The translations under genes were made by a program, and so were the position numbers. From Mytilus trossulus (taxonomy: Eukaryota; Mollusca; Bivalvia; Mytilida; Mytilidae), in NCBI RefSeq assembly GCF_036588685.1, contig NC_086378.1, positions 26,451,578 through 26,515,577 of the forward strand: 64,000 nt of DNA. The letters are read 5' to 3'. Below are positions 48,001-60,188 of this stretch, piece by piece. Position 1 is the first letter of the stretch; every line of letters starts with the position of its first letter. The notes beneath the pieces are model-generated. The model had not been told where the DNA came from. It saw only the letters and a list, made by a program, of their open reading frames with translations, and ran no database searches.

Positions 48001-51000
48001 CAAATCAATTACTTTGTGTGTGTTTTGTTACATGCACATAAGAAGTTCAAACAGAGCTAGGTCATTAAAATCTGATTTCTTTACTAAGCTAATTATGTTT
48101 TGAAAACTAAATGAGAGATGTAAAAATGTCCAATTGTTTCAGAAAAAAAGATTCTCATCTCATTAAATGCCTCCATTTTGTCCTTAAATTTCAATGGACA
48201 AAGAGTGCCGCGTCATATGTTATGATGTAAATAGGTGAAGTTTTCCTTTGCCAAATTGTTGCTGATTGTTAATCTATATATGAAGACGATTAAAGTAAAA
48301 CAAAATGCGTTGCACAATTCAAACTCATACACTCTGTTTACCAATACAATTCTTAATTTCTTTATATGTTTAGGCAAGACATTATATACATATTCATTAA
48401 ATTATGTGTATATGATTTTTCTTTTCTTTTTTGGAAACAGAAGAAACACCCATTGAAGGTCCACTCTCTAACGATGGTAAGTTAATCTAATTGTAAATTT
48501 CTGAATGACGCATATAATATCTTAAGATAGAAATTAACATTAAACTTGCTATTACATAACTAAATCAACAGTACGATCTTAGAATTTTAATGGCAATTGG
48601 TACGAGTCTAACATCTTCAAAGGTTGATAGCACTAAAGTCTTGCCAAAATCGGTGAACACATTACATTAAATCACAAACAAAAAGGAAAAGATCTCGGAT
48701 GGATAATATGTCGTTTCATATGGAAGACACTTGATATTATCGATATGGATCTATATATATTTTGAAACCAGAAATTGCGACATGCTACAGGGTATGTCAA
48801 ATTGAAAATAAAGGAAGCCGCCGCTTAGAAGTATCATTGGAAGAAAATGGTTAATACGTGTCCATATTGCATATTGTTGAAACTTTAATATTTGTAAAGT
48901 TTATGAAGAACAGAAACAATTTTTAACATGCAAAAAATTAAATAAAACGTATGGACTCGATTCATTCTTGTCGTTGAAATGATTCTGCATTATTAAGAAG
49001 TGATGATATACATTGATTTATTTACTATGAACTGTCTGTGTCAAAACTGCACCATTTTTGGCATTTAGTAAAATCTAACTACAAAACTTCTAGAAATAAA
49101 TAAATTTTCACTGTCATTAAAGTGAGAGGTTTAGCTCTATAAAACCAGGTTTAATCCACCATTTTCAACATTTGAAGATGCATGTACCAGGTCAGGAATA
49201 TGACAGTTCTTGTCCATTCGTTTTTTATGCGTTTTGTTTTTTGATTTTGCCATTTGATTATGGACTTTCCGAATTGATTTCAGTATTTTTGTGATTTTAC
49301 TTTTTACTGATAGGATCGTCATATCCTCGCAAGTGCGTCCAGTCTCCTAAAAAAATCTTTCGTAATATGATTTTATTTCATTTCAGAGTGTTCAGTAACG
49401 GGTAGAAATATTTTCATAGGATTTTTTGTTGTTCTAATAGTGGCACAAGTTATGGAATGTGTAATAGGTTTTGTCCTTTTTCGAAAAGGTAAGATTTAAA
49501 ATGATCCCCTTATAAAGCGACACAAGAATAACAGACGCAACAAGATGCTATGAATATAATCGAAATTAAAGTATCTGTTCAATTGATTTGTTTAAACAAA
49601 CCAATCATTGTTGTATGTTAAAAAAACCTGACCGAAGACTACTCGAAATAACCCATGACAAACAAAGAGGTCTATAACAAATGGTTTCGACACTACACTT
49701 CGAATAATTAACGAAAAGACCAAAGATATCTCCTCAAGGAATGAAGCATTAAAATAGTGAATTTAAACGTAAAGGACAAACATTTTACAATCAGTCTGAA
49801 TATAAATCAATATGATTATAAGATATAATCATCATATATGTACATCAACTTTTGAGCTTGAAAATATACAACTAGACAGTATTGGCCCATTAGAAAAAAA
49901 CAAACCAAGATGCCAGGAATAGAAATATTGGACAGTACAACAGACGAGACAATACCAGTCATTATACGAATAAAAGTACAAAGTAAGAAAAATAAGAATA
50001 AACAACGTTCTGTCCAGATTGTCTGGTTTTGTATTTGAATTAGACGTGTTTTGTCTACAAAAGACTCAGCAGTGACGCTCAAATAGAAAAAAATAAAAAT
50101 AAGATAAGAAATTAAAGAAAATTGAGGACCAAAAATTCCTAAACGTTTTGCTATATGCAGCTTAGGTAATCTATTCCGGAGGTAGAAAAGGTGTAGTATT
50201 TCAAACATGTAAAGTTTTGCAAACAGTTAATTTATAATTTTGACCATATCAATGATAATTTATGTCAACACAGAAGTGCTAACTATCGGGCTGGTGATAC
50301 CCTCGGATAACAAAAACTCCGTAAGCAGTAGCGTCGTATATTGATAATAATTGTCTTCATTGTTTGTAGGTAGACTTGTGTTTACAAAACAAAGGTACGT
50401 AAAGCAATAAAAGAAAAGAAAAAGAAAACAGTCAGTAGTATACCACTGTTCAAAAGTCATAAATCGAACGAGGAAAAACAAATCTGATTTACAAACTTAA
50501 AATGTAAACTCTAAGAGAAAAAAAACGGAACAATAGAAACACAGAATGCATCATAAATAAATACCATTATAAATAGAAACGGACTATAGGTATTTGATAA
50601 ACAAGTAAACCGTAAAAGAACAACGGACATCTTACTTTACCAATAGAGCAGTACACCACAAATAGGGACGTAATTTTTGTGACTTATATATAATCTTGAA
50701 ATTCATACAATTATATGGAACTAGTTCAAAGATTTACAATTATGTTTACAATACAGATCCAAACAATGATCATGACCATGACGGTCTTCAAAGGCTTTTT
50801 TAAATAAACGATATGAAGACGTCATAATTTTTTTGGACTAACACAATAATGTATTCACTGAAAATTGAAATTTAACTCGAATCTTCTGAAAATGGTTGAT
50901 AAAAGCATTAACTGGCTAACTTCGCAAATAAGGCACATATATCTACAAGTACAGTGTGTGTTTATTCGTTTTGCTAGGTATTGTTTTTTGTGTGATGTTT

Positions 51001-51911
51001 TATAAAGTTCTGATTTTATTTTCGTCTGTATGTTTTTATATTGTCTCTCTTTGTTCGTCTTTTACATCATATTATTTATCGCCTACTTGGTCTCTTGACA
51101 CTTTACATCTAAAAGGAAATATTATTAATGATAATGATAGTATCATTGCACGTAGCTTCATAGCATTAGTTAAGGGTATACTGAGATGATTTATTTAAAT
51201 GTTATAAGCAGCGGTAATTACAAAACGTTTAAAGAATAGTGTTACATATAAAAAATAAATAGAATAAATATCAAAACACACTGAACTGTAGGTTAAATAA
51301 ATTACATCTGCAACCTAAGGGTCTTTGCATTTACGTTAAGGACAGGGTATTATACAAGTCATAAAAAAATAAAAAAAGGGACGAAAGATACCAGAGGGAC
51401 AGTCAAACTCATAAATCGAAAATAAACTGACAACGCCATGGCTAAAAAATAAAAAGACAGACAAATAATAGTGCACATGACTTTTCTTTTCTTTCTACAT
51501 TTGCATTCATATTCAATCTTCAATTTCAGATTTCAATTTATAATTGTAATGCAAATCTTGAAATCAAGTAGTTTTTCTACCTATTATGTCACAATAAAGT
51601 CAGTTGCACCTAAAAAGACCTCTTTACACTCTACGTGTATCAGTTAGATAGTTTTGGGATTTAACAAGCAGAGCTCAATATTTCCAAATTACACACACAG
51701 GGAACACATTGCATAAAGAAAATATCATGACTTATACAAATCGTTGAATGTATTTTAAAACAATTTATTACGTAGAATTAACTATTTTTATATTTGTAGG
51801 TCGTACGAAGACGTCAAACGGAACCATATCGAAGGACAGGCATACAATACAATGAACAAAGGAACAAACGAAACAACCATGGAACAGATATATGATGATG
51901 TTAAATACTGA
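42060..51911 (+). CDS. Receptor gene 2: paralogue with single Ig domain and tyrosine-motif tail (six exons, 229 aa)
   Basis: The exons are 42060-42111, 43918-44280, 48441-48476, 49387-49488, 50370-50394 and 51800-51911. All have GT-AG borders and the same phases as gene 1 (1,1,1,1,2), and the last exon is also 112 nt. The leader is MEFDAVLSGIAVILFIT. The Ig domain has FTCSLTG, IVYWITI and ITCEAQY, with an extra Cys pair in GGRC and NATCD matching gene 1. N-glycosylation sites are NKT, NAT and NIT. The stalk is only 12 codons, against 43 in gene 1. The transmembrane helix ends VLFRK. The tail has SYEDV, AYNTM (a YxxM motif of the type bound by PI3-kinase SH2 domains) and IYDDV before the terminal KY. 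The likely role is a cell-surface recognition or adhesion receptor. Expression and ligand are unknown. Confidence 0.88.
42900..43400 (+). repeat. Dispersed mussel repeat, family C, good copy
   Basis: Starts 'aagaagatgtggcatgattg' and contains 'ctataggtcaccgtacggcc', 'aggctcctgacttgggacag' and 'gcggggttaaacatgttagc'. It lies in intron 1 of receptor gene 2. Confidence 0.85.
44290..48430. other. Large intron 2 of receptor gene 2
   Basis: Contains a short family C piece (45905-46025), a small inverted repeat 'ttaacccgaac...gttcgggttaa' (46442-46473), T-rich tracts (46988-47006) and a foldback (47350-47480). No additional exon with matching phase was found. Confidence 0.55.
47350..47480. repeat. 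Foldback palindrome
   Basis: 'aatacatggcaaaatccgta' at 47350 pairs with 'tacggattttgccatgtatt' at 47461-47480. The inner arms 'ccaatatcatccc' and 'gggctgatattg' meet at a GGGCCTAAAGGCCC centre. Confidence 0.9.
49131..49320 (-). repeat. Dispersed repeat, family F
   Basis: 'ccaggtcaggaatatgacag', 'gtttgttttttgattttgcc' and 'atttgattatggactttcc' recur in diverged form at 53140-53250. Confidence 0.6.
51375..51470 (+). repeat. Dispersed repeat, family D
   Basis: 'gataccagagggacagtcaa' and 'aaataaactgacaacgccat', with weaker copies near 38215 and 55300. Confidence 0.7.
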
Positions 51912-54640
51912 TTACCTAGTACATTATGTCATTACATAATTGCAAGTAAAGAGGCAGTACCAGAATATAAGAACTAAAACAAGGAATATCACAGTCAAAT
52001 TGTTATAAAAATATTTCTTTTCTTACCAATGTTTTCATATATCATAAATTTTGTTTTAGGCTGCAGGGGTAATATATATACTTCTTGTTATTCTCATATT
52101 GTGAACATCATATCGTATCTATATTTTGAATATAACAGTTAAAAAAATTACGAAAGCGCAATTAGGCAAGTCTATACACCAACAAAATCAGTATGCCAAC
52201 AGCGAATACAAAACTTCATATTTAGGTGTAGTACGAACTTCAATCAGAACATTGAGTAACATTGGGGGTTCATAGAAGGGCACATCTGCATTTTTTCATG
52301 CAGTATTCATTGTATAAAAAGTTAAATCACAAAAATACTGAATTCCGAGGAAAATTCAAAACGGAAAGTCCATTCAAATGCAGTGGTCATAGCCATTAGT
52401 GTAAAGGAACGTTCAACCAAAATGTAGCTCATTTAGCTGACCAATAGACCATTGGTCAAATGATAAAATTTTTAAAGGTGAATACAACATATACTAAATC
52501 AGTATATTGGATAGCAGTGATCATCTGTCAAATGTACATCTTTAACTAGATTCAATAGAACACGAATATAATAATGTTGAGATAAATTTCAGGAATGACA
52601 TAATGGTATTCTATGTTTAAAAGTACCATGAAGCGACATAAAGTAATGGGTAGTAGACTATAATCGATTTGACGTTACCCTTTTCTGTATTGGCATTGTT
52701 ACCAACCTGATAATCCCTTATGAGCACGAGACACAAGCATGAACTGTAATGGGTGGATAGTTGATATCAGGATTGCTATGGAAATGGGCACATTATAACC
52801 TATGCGAATTCTCAAGAAAATGGAGAACTTGTAACTATTTCTGGCAAGAATTGTTTTCCCACTGAAATAATTTCATAACAAAGCCTCATAACAGTTTCAA
52901 AGAACAGGCCTTGAATGTCACAATGTCGATATCAGAGTGTAAGTGTGTTTTTTTTTCTTTTGCTGTTTCCATTTCATTTTGCTAGCTTCTTCCTCGTCCG
53001 CCATTAGAAGTGGAAATGCTCAGAAAATGTAACCGGGTGTTTGGATCGGGCGGATAACAACTGACTTGGGTTATTCTGCGGTAATGTGCAAATTCTAGTG
53101 CTTACACATACCACATAACACATATATTATTATTATACCAAGTCAGAAATATGACAGTTGTGAACAATTCGTTTGATGTGTTTGAGCTTTTGATAATGAC
53201 ATTTGATTAGGGACTTTCCTTTTTGACTTTTTCTCAGGAGTTTTATATCTCACAGAATAATAGAGTTAATATTTTGACTAATAATGTATTACGTGATGTG
53301 AATGAATTCGAATGTTTTCCTCCGAATCGACAGATGCGGTGAATAACCTGTATATAATTTAACATCAAGTGATTATATCCATTACAGAGATATCACTGGT
53401 CAGATAAATGTTCATGTCAGTAATCTTTAATCTTTGATGTGACATATGTCAGCAAAAAGATACATTGTTTGCTACTGACCCTATGAATCCTTTGGCCTTT
53501 TAACGAATTAATCGCACGTATGACTTTACTGTTGCGTGTTATTTAAAAAAAATAAACAATAAAATACAAAACCAGCAATAAATGACGTCACCATTATGCT
53601 AGCTTCTACGGTGTTGATGTGATGTCATGAACCCCACATGAAATTTCATACCTTTTGGATCCATATGGTTCACCATATGACGGCGTTAAACCAATCACAA
53701 TGTTATGATATCCCGCTGTGCAATCAGGATGCTTGCTCATATCTTGTGATGTATTTTCTAATGTAAAATCAGAGTACCAGTGTAACACGAGATGTTTAGT
53801 TCACTGCATATGCTGAGTGAAAGCATACCAAAAAACATATAAAGATGAGTTTACACGTCAGTTACATATTTACATGTTGAATTCGATCAAGCTAATCACC
53901 TCGTCTCACTCACTAAAATATTAAACAAATCAAAATAATAATAAAAACCAATAACAAGCTTCAAATAATTTAAAAAAAAATTGTTTATAATACTAACATA
54001 ACGAGATCCAATTTGTCATCCGGCATGGGGTAACAACGACAAATCAACGAATTCAACTTTATATATAGCTAATATAAAACAATGATGTTGATTAAAAATT
54101 ACACCATTCCAGACCCTTTTGTTGTCCACATAATTAATATTGCAAATAATTAACAAGTTCCGGGTCGAATTCGATACCGATACCAATAGTATATTCACCT
54201 GTTACCTATTACCTTATCTGTACGTTCCGCATTTGACAGGTGCACCACCACTACGGTGTATTTCGTTTTTTTCTATTTATACTGGTCATAACCACAGGGT
54301 TGACACTACTAAATTTCAATCATTGTCACATTGATCCCTATTGTAGTTTTTTAAATCATTATGAATTTCTAAGATATCCCGTGTCAACGCGATGATCGTA
54401 ACTGCAAGCTGATATCTCCACATTAACAGCATATTTTTAGATATGTATTATGCCAAGAAACGTCTTTATAAGCATTGCCATTGAAATATTTTTTTTGGAC
54501 AGAATGGAAAAAATGGAATAAGTTTCAAGTCGACGGATTCAAACAGAAAGATTTTGAAAGAGACATAGAAAACTGTGCATCTTATAATTGGTATGACTTT
54601 ATCAGTCATGGACCCGCGAAATCACGGGTGTGTTCTATAT
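51912..54640. other. Intergenic sequence after receptor gene 2
   Basis: I see only the 3' flank of gene 2 (no clear AATAAA close to the stop), a family F copy at 53140-53250 and AT-rich sequence. No exon or RNA gene is supported. Confidence 0.45.
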
Positions 54641-54647
54641 ATTTGTT

Positions 54648-54790
54648 TAGGGGCCAGGTGAAGGACGCCTCCAGTTGCGGGAATTTCTCGCTACATTGAA
54701 GACCTGTTGGTGACCTTCTGCTGTTTTTTTTTTATTTGGTCGGGTTGTTGTCTCTTTGACACATTCCCCATTTCCATTCTCAATTTTAGT
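54648..54790 (-). repeat. Dispersed mussel repeat, family A (minus)
   Basis: 'ggggccaggtgaaggacgcc', 'tcgctacattgaagacc' and 'gacacattccccatttcc' are complements of family A blocks. Confidence 0.8.
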
Positions 54791-55911
54791 ATTTTATAAA
54801 ATTGTAGAACTTATTATTTGACCGTAGATTAACAAATAATGACATCATAACTATATATTTAATTACTTTGACATACTATGGTGACCGTCCCTGTAACATG
54901 TCGGGTGTACTAATAACGGTACACTTTATCTTTTGATAATGATAACACATTCATTTTATTGCTGATGATACATTATCAAAACTCATTTGTATACAGTTAG
55001 CATTAAAGGTAAGATCATGATAAATTTTAAGTCGCATTTTATCGTTCATTCTTCGTCTAGATGACATAATTTTGTTCGGAAATGTTGGTACCTGGAGAAA
55101 TGAGTCAATTGTTAACAACAAACTTTGTGTGTGCTTTCAAATATCATTTGCCTTAAAGTGTACCCAGGTGATATACGACAAATTAAACAGTAATTTTTGT
55201 CTGTCTGATATGATAATACCTTTGCACGGAGACAGTGCAATCACCTGAACTTAAATGTCTGCAGGCGGTGTACGCTTAACGTCAGAAAAATATGATGATA
55301 ACAATAAAGATAAAAGACGCAATAGATACCAAAAGTACATTCAAACTTATAAAGTCGAAAATAAACTGACAATTCCAAGGCAAAAACATAAACAAAAACA
55401 TACAAAGACAAAGACAAACATAAATATAAAATACACAACGAAATTGAGAAAAAAACGATTTAAAAAGTAAACTCACTCGTTTTAGAGTCGGTGTGTTTTG
55501 GATCATACATGACACAAACATTTATACTGTGAAATCATTTTATCGATTTCGAAGGTGTGACGAAGAGCCGAACAAGCTCTATGAAGGGAGTCAAATGCGA
55601 GGTTGTTCAGTTGCGTAGTACTTTGATACTGGACATACTGGACATAATACATGTCTAGCACAATATATGATTGTCACTATGTTGTGGTATGAGTGAAGAG
55701 CACAAGGTTTCGTGGAACGGAAGACAAAAATCATGTCTAAACATATGTAAATAAGATTGATGTAATCTAAGTTTAATTCATCGATAAAGTTTTAAAATAA
55801 AGGAGATGCAAGGTACTTTTATGTACAAACGACCACAATTACTACACTAACCAAAGACATTTTTTTGGTGACATTTTGATACACTGCCTGATATTCCAAA
55901 TCATCCATTTT

Positions 55912-57715
55912 TAGCTCACCTGGCCCGAAGGGCCAAGTGAGCTTTTCCCATCACTTTGCGTCCGGCGTCCGTCGTCGTCCGTCGTCCGGCGTCCGTCGTC
56001 GTTGTTAACTTTTACAAAAATCTTCTCCTCTGAAACTACTGGGCCAAATTGAACCAAACTTGGCCACAATCATCATTGGGGTATCTAGTTTAAAAAATGT
56101 GTGGCGTGACCCGGTCAACCAACCAAGATGGCCGCCACGGCTAAAAATAGAACATAGGGGTAAAATGCAGTTTTTGGCTTATAACTCAAAAACCAAAGCA
56201 TTTAGAGGAAATCTGACATGGGGGTAAAAATGTTTATCAGGTCAAGATCTATCTGCCCTGAAATTTTCAGATGAATCGGTCAACCCGTTGTTGGGTTGCT
56301 GCCCCTGAATTGGTAATTTTGTGGAAATTTTGCAGTTTTTGGTTATTATCTTGAATATTATTATAGATAGAGATAAACTGTAAACAGCAATAATGTTTAG
56401 TAAAGTAGGATTTACAAATAAGTCAACATGACCGAAATGGTCAGTTGACCCGTTTAGGAGTTATTGCCCTTTATAGTCAATTTTTAACCATTTTTCGTAA
56501 ATCTTAGTTATCTTTTACAAAAATCTTCTCCTCTGAAACTACTGGGCCAAATTGAACCAAACTTGGCCACAATCATCATTGGGGTATCTAGTTTAAAAAT
56601 GTGTAGCGTGACCCGGTCATCCAACCAAGATGGCCGCCACGGCAAAAAATAGAACATAGGGGTAAAATGCAGTTTTTGGCTTATAACTCAAAAACCAAAG
56701 CATTTAGAGGAAATCTGACATGGGGTAAAAATGTTTATCAGGTCAAGATCTATCTGCCCTGAAATTTTCAGATGAATCGGTCAACCCATTGTTGGGTTGC
56801 TGCCCCTGAATTGGTAATTTTAAGGAAATTTTGCAGTTTTTGGTTATTATCTTGAATATTATTATAGATAGAGATAAACTGTAAACAGCAATAATGTTTA
56901 GTAAAGTAGGATTTACAAATAAGTCAACATGACCGAAATGGTCAGTTGACCCGTTTAGGAGTTATTGCCCTTTATAGTCAATTTTTAACCATTTTTCGTA
57001 AATCTTAGTTATCTTTTACAAAAATCTTCTCCTCTGAAACTACTGGGCCAAATTAATCCAGACTTGGCAATCATCATCTTTGGGGTATCTTGTTTTAAAA
57101 ATGTGTCCGGTGACCCGACTATCAAATCAAGATGGCCGCCACAGCTAAAAATAGAACATAGGGGTAAAATGCAGTTTTTGGCTTATAACTCAAAAACCAA
57201 AGCATGTAGAGCAAATCCAACACAGGGTAAAATTATTAATCAGATCAAGATCTATCTGCCCTATAATTTTCAGATGAATCTGACAACCCATTGTTGGGTT
57301 GCTGCCCCTGAATCGGTAATTTTAAGGAAATTTTGCTGTTTTTGGTTATTATCTTAAATTTTATTATAGATAGAGATAAACTGTAAACAGCAATTATGTT
57401 CAGCAAAGTAAGATTTACAAATAAGTCAACATGACCGAAATTGTCAATTGACCCCCTAAGGAGTTATTGTCCTTTATAGTCAATTTTTAACAATTTTCAT
57501 AAAATTTGTAAATTTTTATTAACATTTTCCACTGAAACTACTGGGCCAAGTTCATTATTTGATAGAGATAAATGTAAGCAGCAAGACTAGTAAAGTAAGA
57601 TTTACAAACACATCACCATCACCAAAACACAATTTTGTCATGAATCCATCTGCTTCCTTTGTTTAATATTCACATAGACCAAGGTGAGCGACACAGGCTC
57701 TTTGGAGCCTCTAGT
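55912..57715 (+). mobile_element. AGCTCACCTGGCCCGAAGG element with internal tandem repeat of about 502 bp
   Basis: The start 'agctcacctggcccgaaggg' and the end 'gctctttggagcctctagtt' are those of a widespread bivalve interspersed element. A GTCC/GTCG-rich stretch follows the start. An internal block beginning 'tcttctcctctgaaactact' recurs at 56021, 56524 and 57026, with a degraded fourth start near 57530. Copies 1 and 2 are almost identical and copy 3 is more diverged. No protein is encoded. Confidence 0.85.
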
Positions 57716-58660
57716 TTTATTTATTGGTTTAATTGACAGTTCCTTTTCTGATCGCAAATATTTGCTTCAGAATTATTGAGTGAACAAGAATCCCATTTTA
57801 TCAATCTAAATCAATTTGAAATAATCATTTCCTGTTTAGTATATTAATCATAGTTATCCTTTTGTTTTACTGCACATTATTCATACAATTATCATCAGTA
57901 ATTTTATCAACAAGTCAAACACAGATAAATATTTGCTGCATCAAAATTAGAAAGAACGAAAAATATAAAATTATGCATGTTTTTTTTTTATCCCTGTATA
58001 AAGTGATGATTATGTTTCTTATTTTCAAGTTTGAATTTAAATATATATACATATATATAGTCGTAGCGACAAGCATTCAATAACATGGTAAGTTCGAAGA
58101 TGATATTATGAATTTCATTGTAGCGATTAAGCAAAATAGTACTGAATTATGAAATATCTTAACCAGATATGATAAGAAATATAAACGTTAAACTTTATTA
58201 TTTATTCTAACATGACGTCCTTCAAACGCTTTGAGAACACACCCGTGGTAAAATTTGAATATATTGCATGGGCTGTTCCGATCGTACTCCCACGTCATAT
58301 GTTTTTTTATGAATGAGTTTCGCAACGTCATAAAACGATGACGTAAGAATATGAGCATTTTACGGGAAAATACACGCTTGTGAAACCGAAAATCATCACA
58401 ACATGGAAACGTAAACAAACGATGCTAAAATGTGTTATAAGCCATATATGTTTAAAAATTTAAGACATATAAGTAAATTATCATTTAAATTAATTCAAAA
58501 ACTATCTAAATACGTTATTTTAAATAGTTTAAGCATGTCACTAGTTCAGTTTGTTCCGTTCTTTTACACCAATCAAAAAGTGCGTAAATTTCTGGGAACG
58601 GCAAATATTTGCCTCCACCTAGAGCGCTTCGGTCCAAAAAAATGCCGTATTTGTCCTATC
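57716..58660. other. AT-rich intergenic sequence
   Basis: No gene supported. 58240-58320 contains 'acccgtggtaaaat' and 'cccacgtcatatg' blocks that look like a decayed relative of the foldback at 58667. Confidence 0.4.
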
Positions 58661-58666
58661 AGAATC

Positions 58667-58825
58667 GAAATAATTCATGGGGGCTTAAATATATCTAGAT
58701 TTTACCACGGGTTGTCCCTTTATGCCGATATTTTACCCCTCGCTATCGCTCAGGGTAAAATATTTGTCATAAATGGCCAACCCGTGGTAAAATCACGATA
58801 TATTCCAGCTCCCATGAATTATTTC
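58667..58825. repeat. 159-bp foldback palindrome
   Basis: The arms are 'gaaataattcatgggggctt' and its complement ending 'cccatgaattatttc', plus the inner pair 'ttttaccacgggttg' and 'caacccgtggtaaaa'. The centre is 'ttacccctcgctatcgctca' followed by 'gggtaaa'. Confidence 0.9.
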
Positions 58826-58879
58826 TTAATTATACACTACAGATTTGATCGTCCTTGGTCATCTATTATCAAATAAAAA

Positions 58880-60188
58880 TAAGAGTCCCATGAGTCCTTT
58901 ATCTGAGATTAGCGTTGAATTAATACCATAAATCAAATATTTTAACAAAGTATGAACTATATATTTTGGTTTTGTTTATTGACGGGATTCAATTACAGGT
59001 GTGACTTTATTCTCTAAAATGTATGCTCGACTTTTGTATGTTAGTTGTGTTGTCAGATGTTCTTCTCTATATATTCATCTTTAGGTGGCGACTGATATAA
59101 CTGATTAATAATAACAGGACATTTCTTTTTTTATTCTCTTCTTTATATTCTTTATGAGTCATGCTTAAAATACTTTTTTTTTTATTATTTTTTTTTTTTA
59201 TCAAAAACGTTTTAAAGCGAAATGATTAAAGTTGCATTATGTTGATTTAGATTGAAAAAAAAATTCTATTATTAATGGTATCCATAGTTAAGGTATGCAA
59301 AATATAACACCTTCATTGTTTTGAACTATGTTCAGGATATATTGTACATTTTAACCATCATTTCATACGATTTAGAACTGAAATATATTTTATATAAAAC
59401 TTTCCTAGTACTTGAATTATTTCAAAAGTACAGGCGAATTTTAATCAGTTTTTTAATCTTTGGTCAATTCATCTATAAACTAGTAATTTGGATGCACTCA
59501 GCAATGAAGTGTCTAACTATAGTTCTTGATCAACTCACATTTGGAAAGGTTTAAAACAGATTAACATTGCCATATCAGGAACTCTAATACACTTGAGATT
59601 TACCTTACATAAATGATTATAAAGTTAATTAGTTTATTCGTCCCATATCATACACTCAGTTCGTTTGTACTGCTGATTATATAAGTGATAACTCGTTAGT
59701 ACATGTAATCAGTATACTGATTGTGAATCTATAATTGACGTCATACATGTCTTTGAAAAGACTATCCTTATGCAAATTAAAAGGTATACTCACCTGATCA
59801 GTGGAAACAAATCTAATAATAACTCGAGTCTATATTTGTGTATTCATATATAAATAGTGTATTGATATATAAAACTAATCTTTTCTCAATATAAGGAAAA
59901 GATATCAGGCACACAATTGTTTTATTTACCTCATCATCATTTATAACGAAAATGAAGCCCATTTTATACATTTTATTAATCGTTTGAAAGTATTTCATAT
60001 GAATTGTATGATTTTCTCATATAGAATAATTACATAATATGTCGATAACTGTTTTCACATGTATCTGAAGCAACTTTTTGGTGGGTAATACAATTTGCAG
60101 AAAATTATAAAAAAATCATCAAAAGACTATTTAAAAACAACCATATACATCGACGTCACTATATCCTTATTTGTTCAGCAGTTATATC
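58880..60188. other. Upstream region of the dioxygenase-like gene
   Basis: AT-rich, with poly-T tracts near 59160-59200. I cannot place a promoter element with confidence. Confidence 0.4.

Noticed and set aside
54475..54699. Possible exon (WTEWKKWNKFQVDGF...)
   Set aside because: Runs into a family A repeat at its 3' side and has no partner exon or recognised domain.
58430..58876. 148-residue open frame
   Set aside because: Its second half is the palindrome at 58667-58825 and its first half has no family resemblance.
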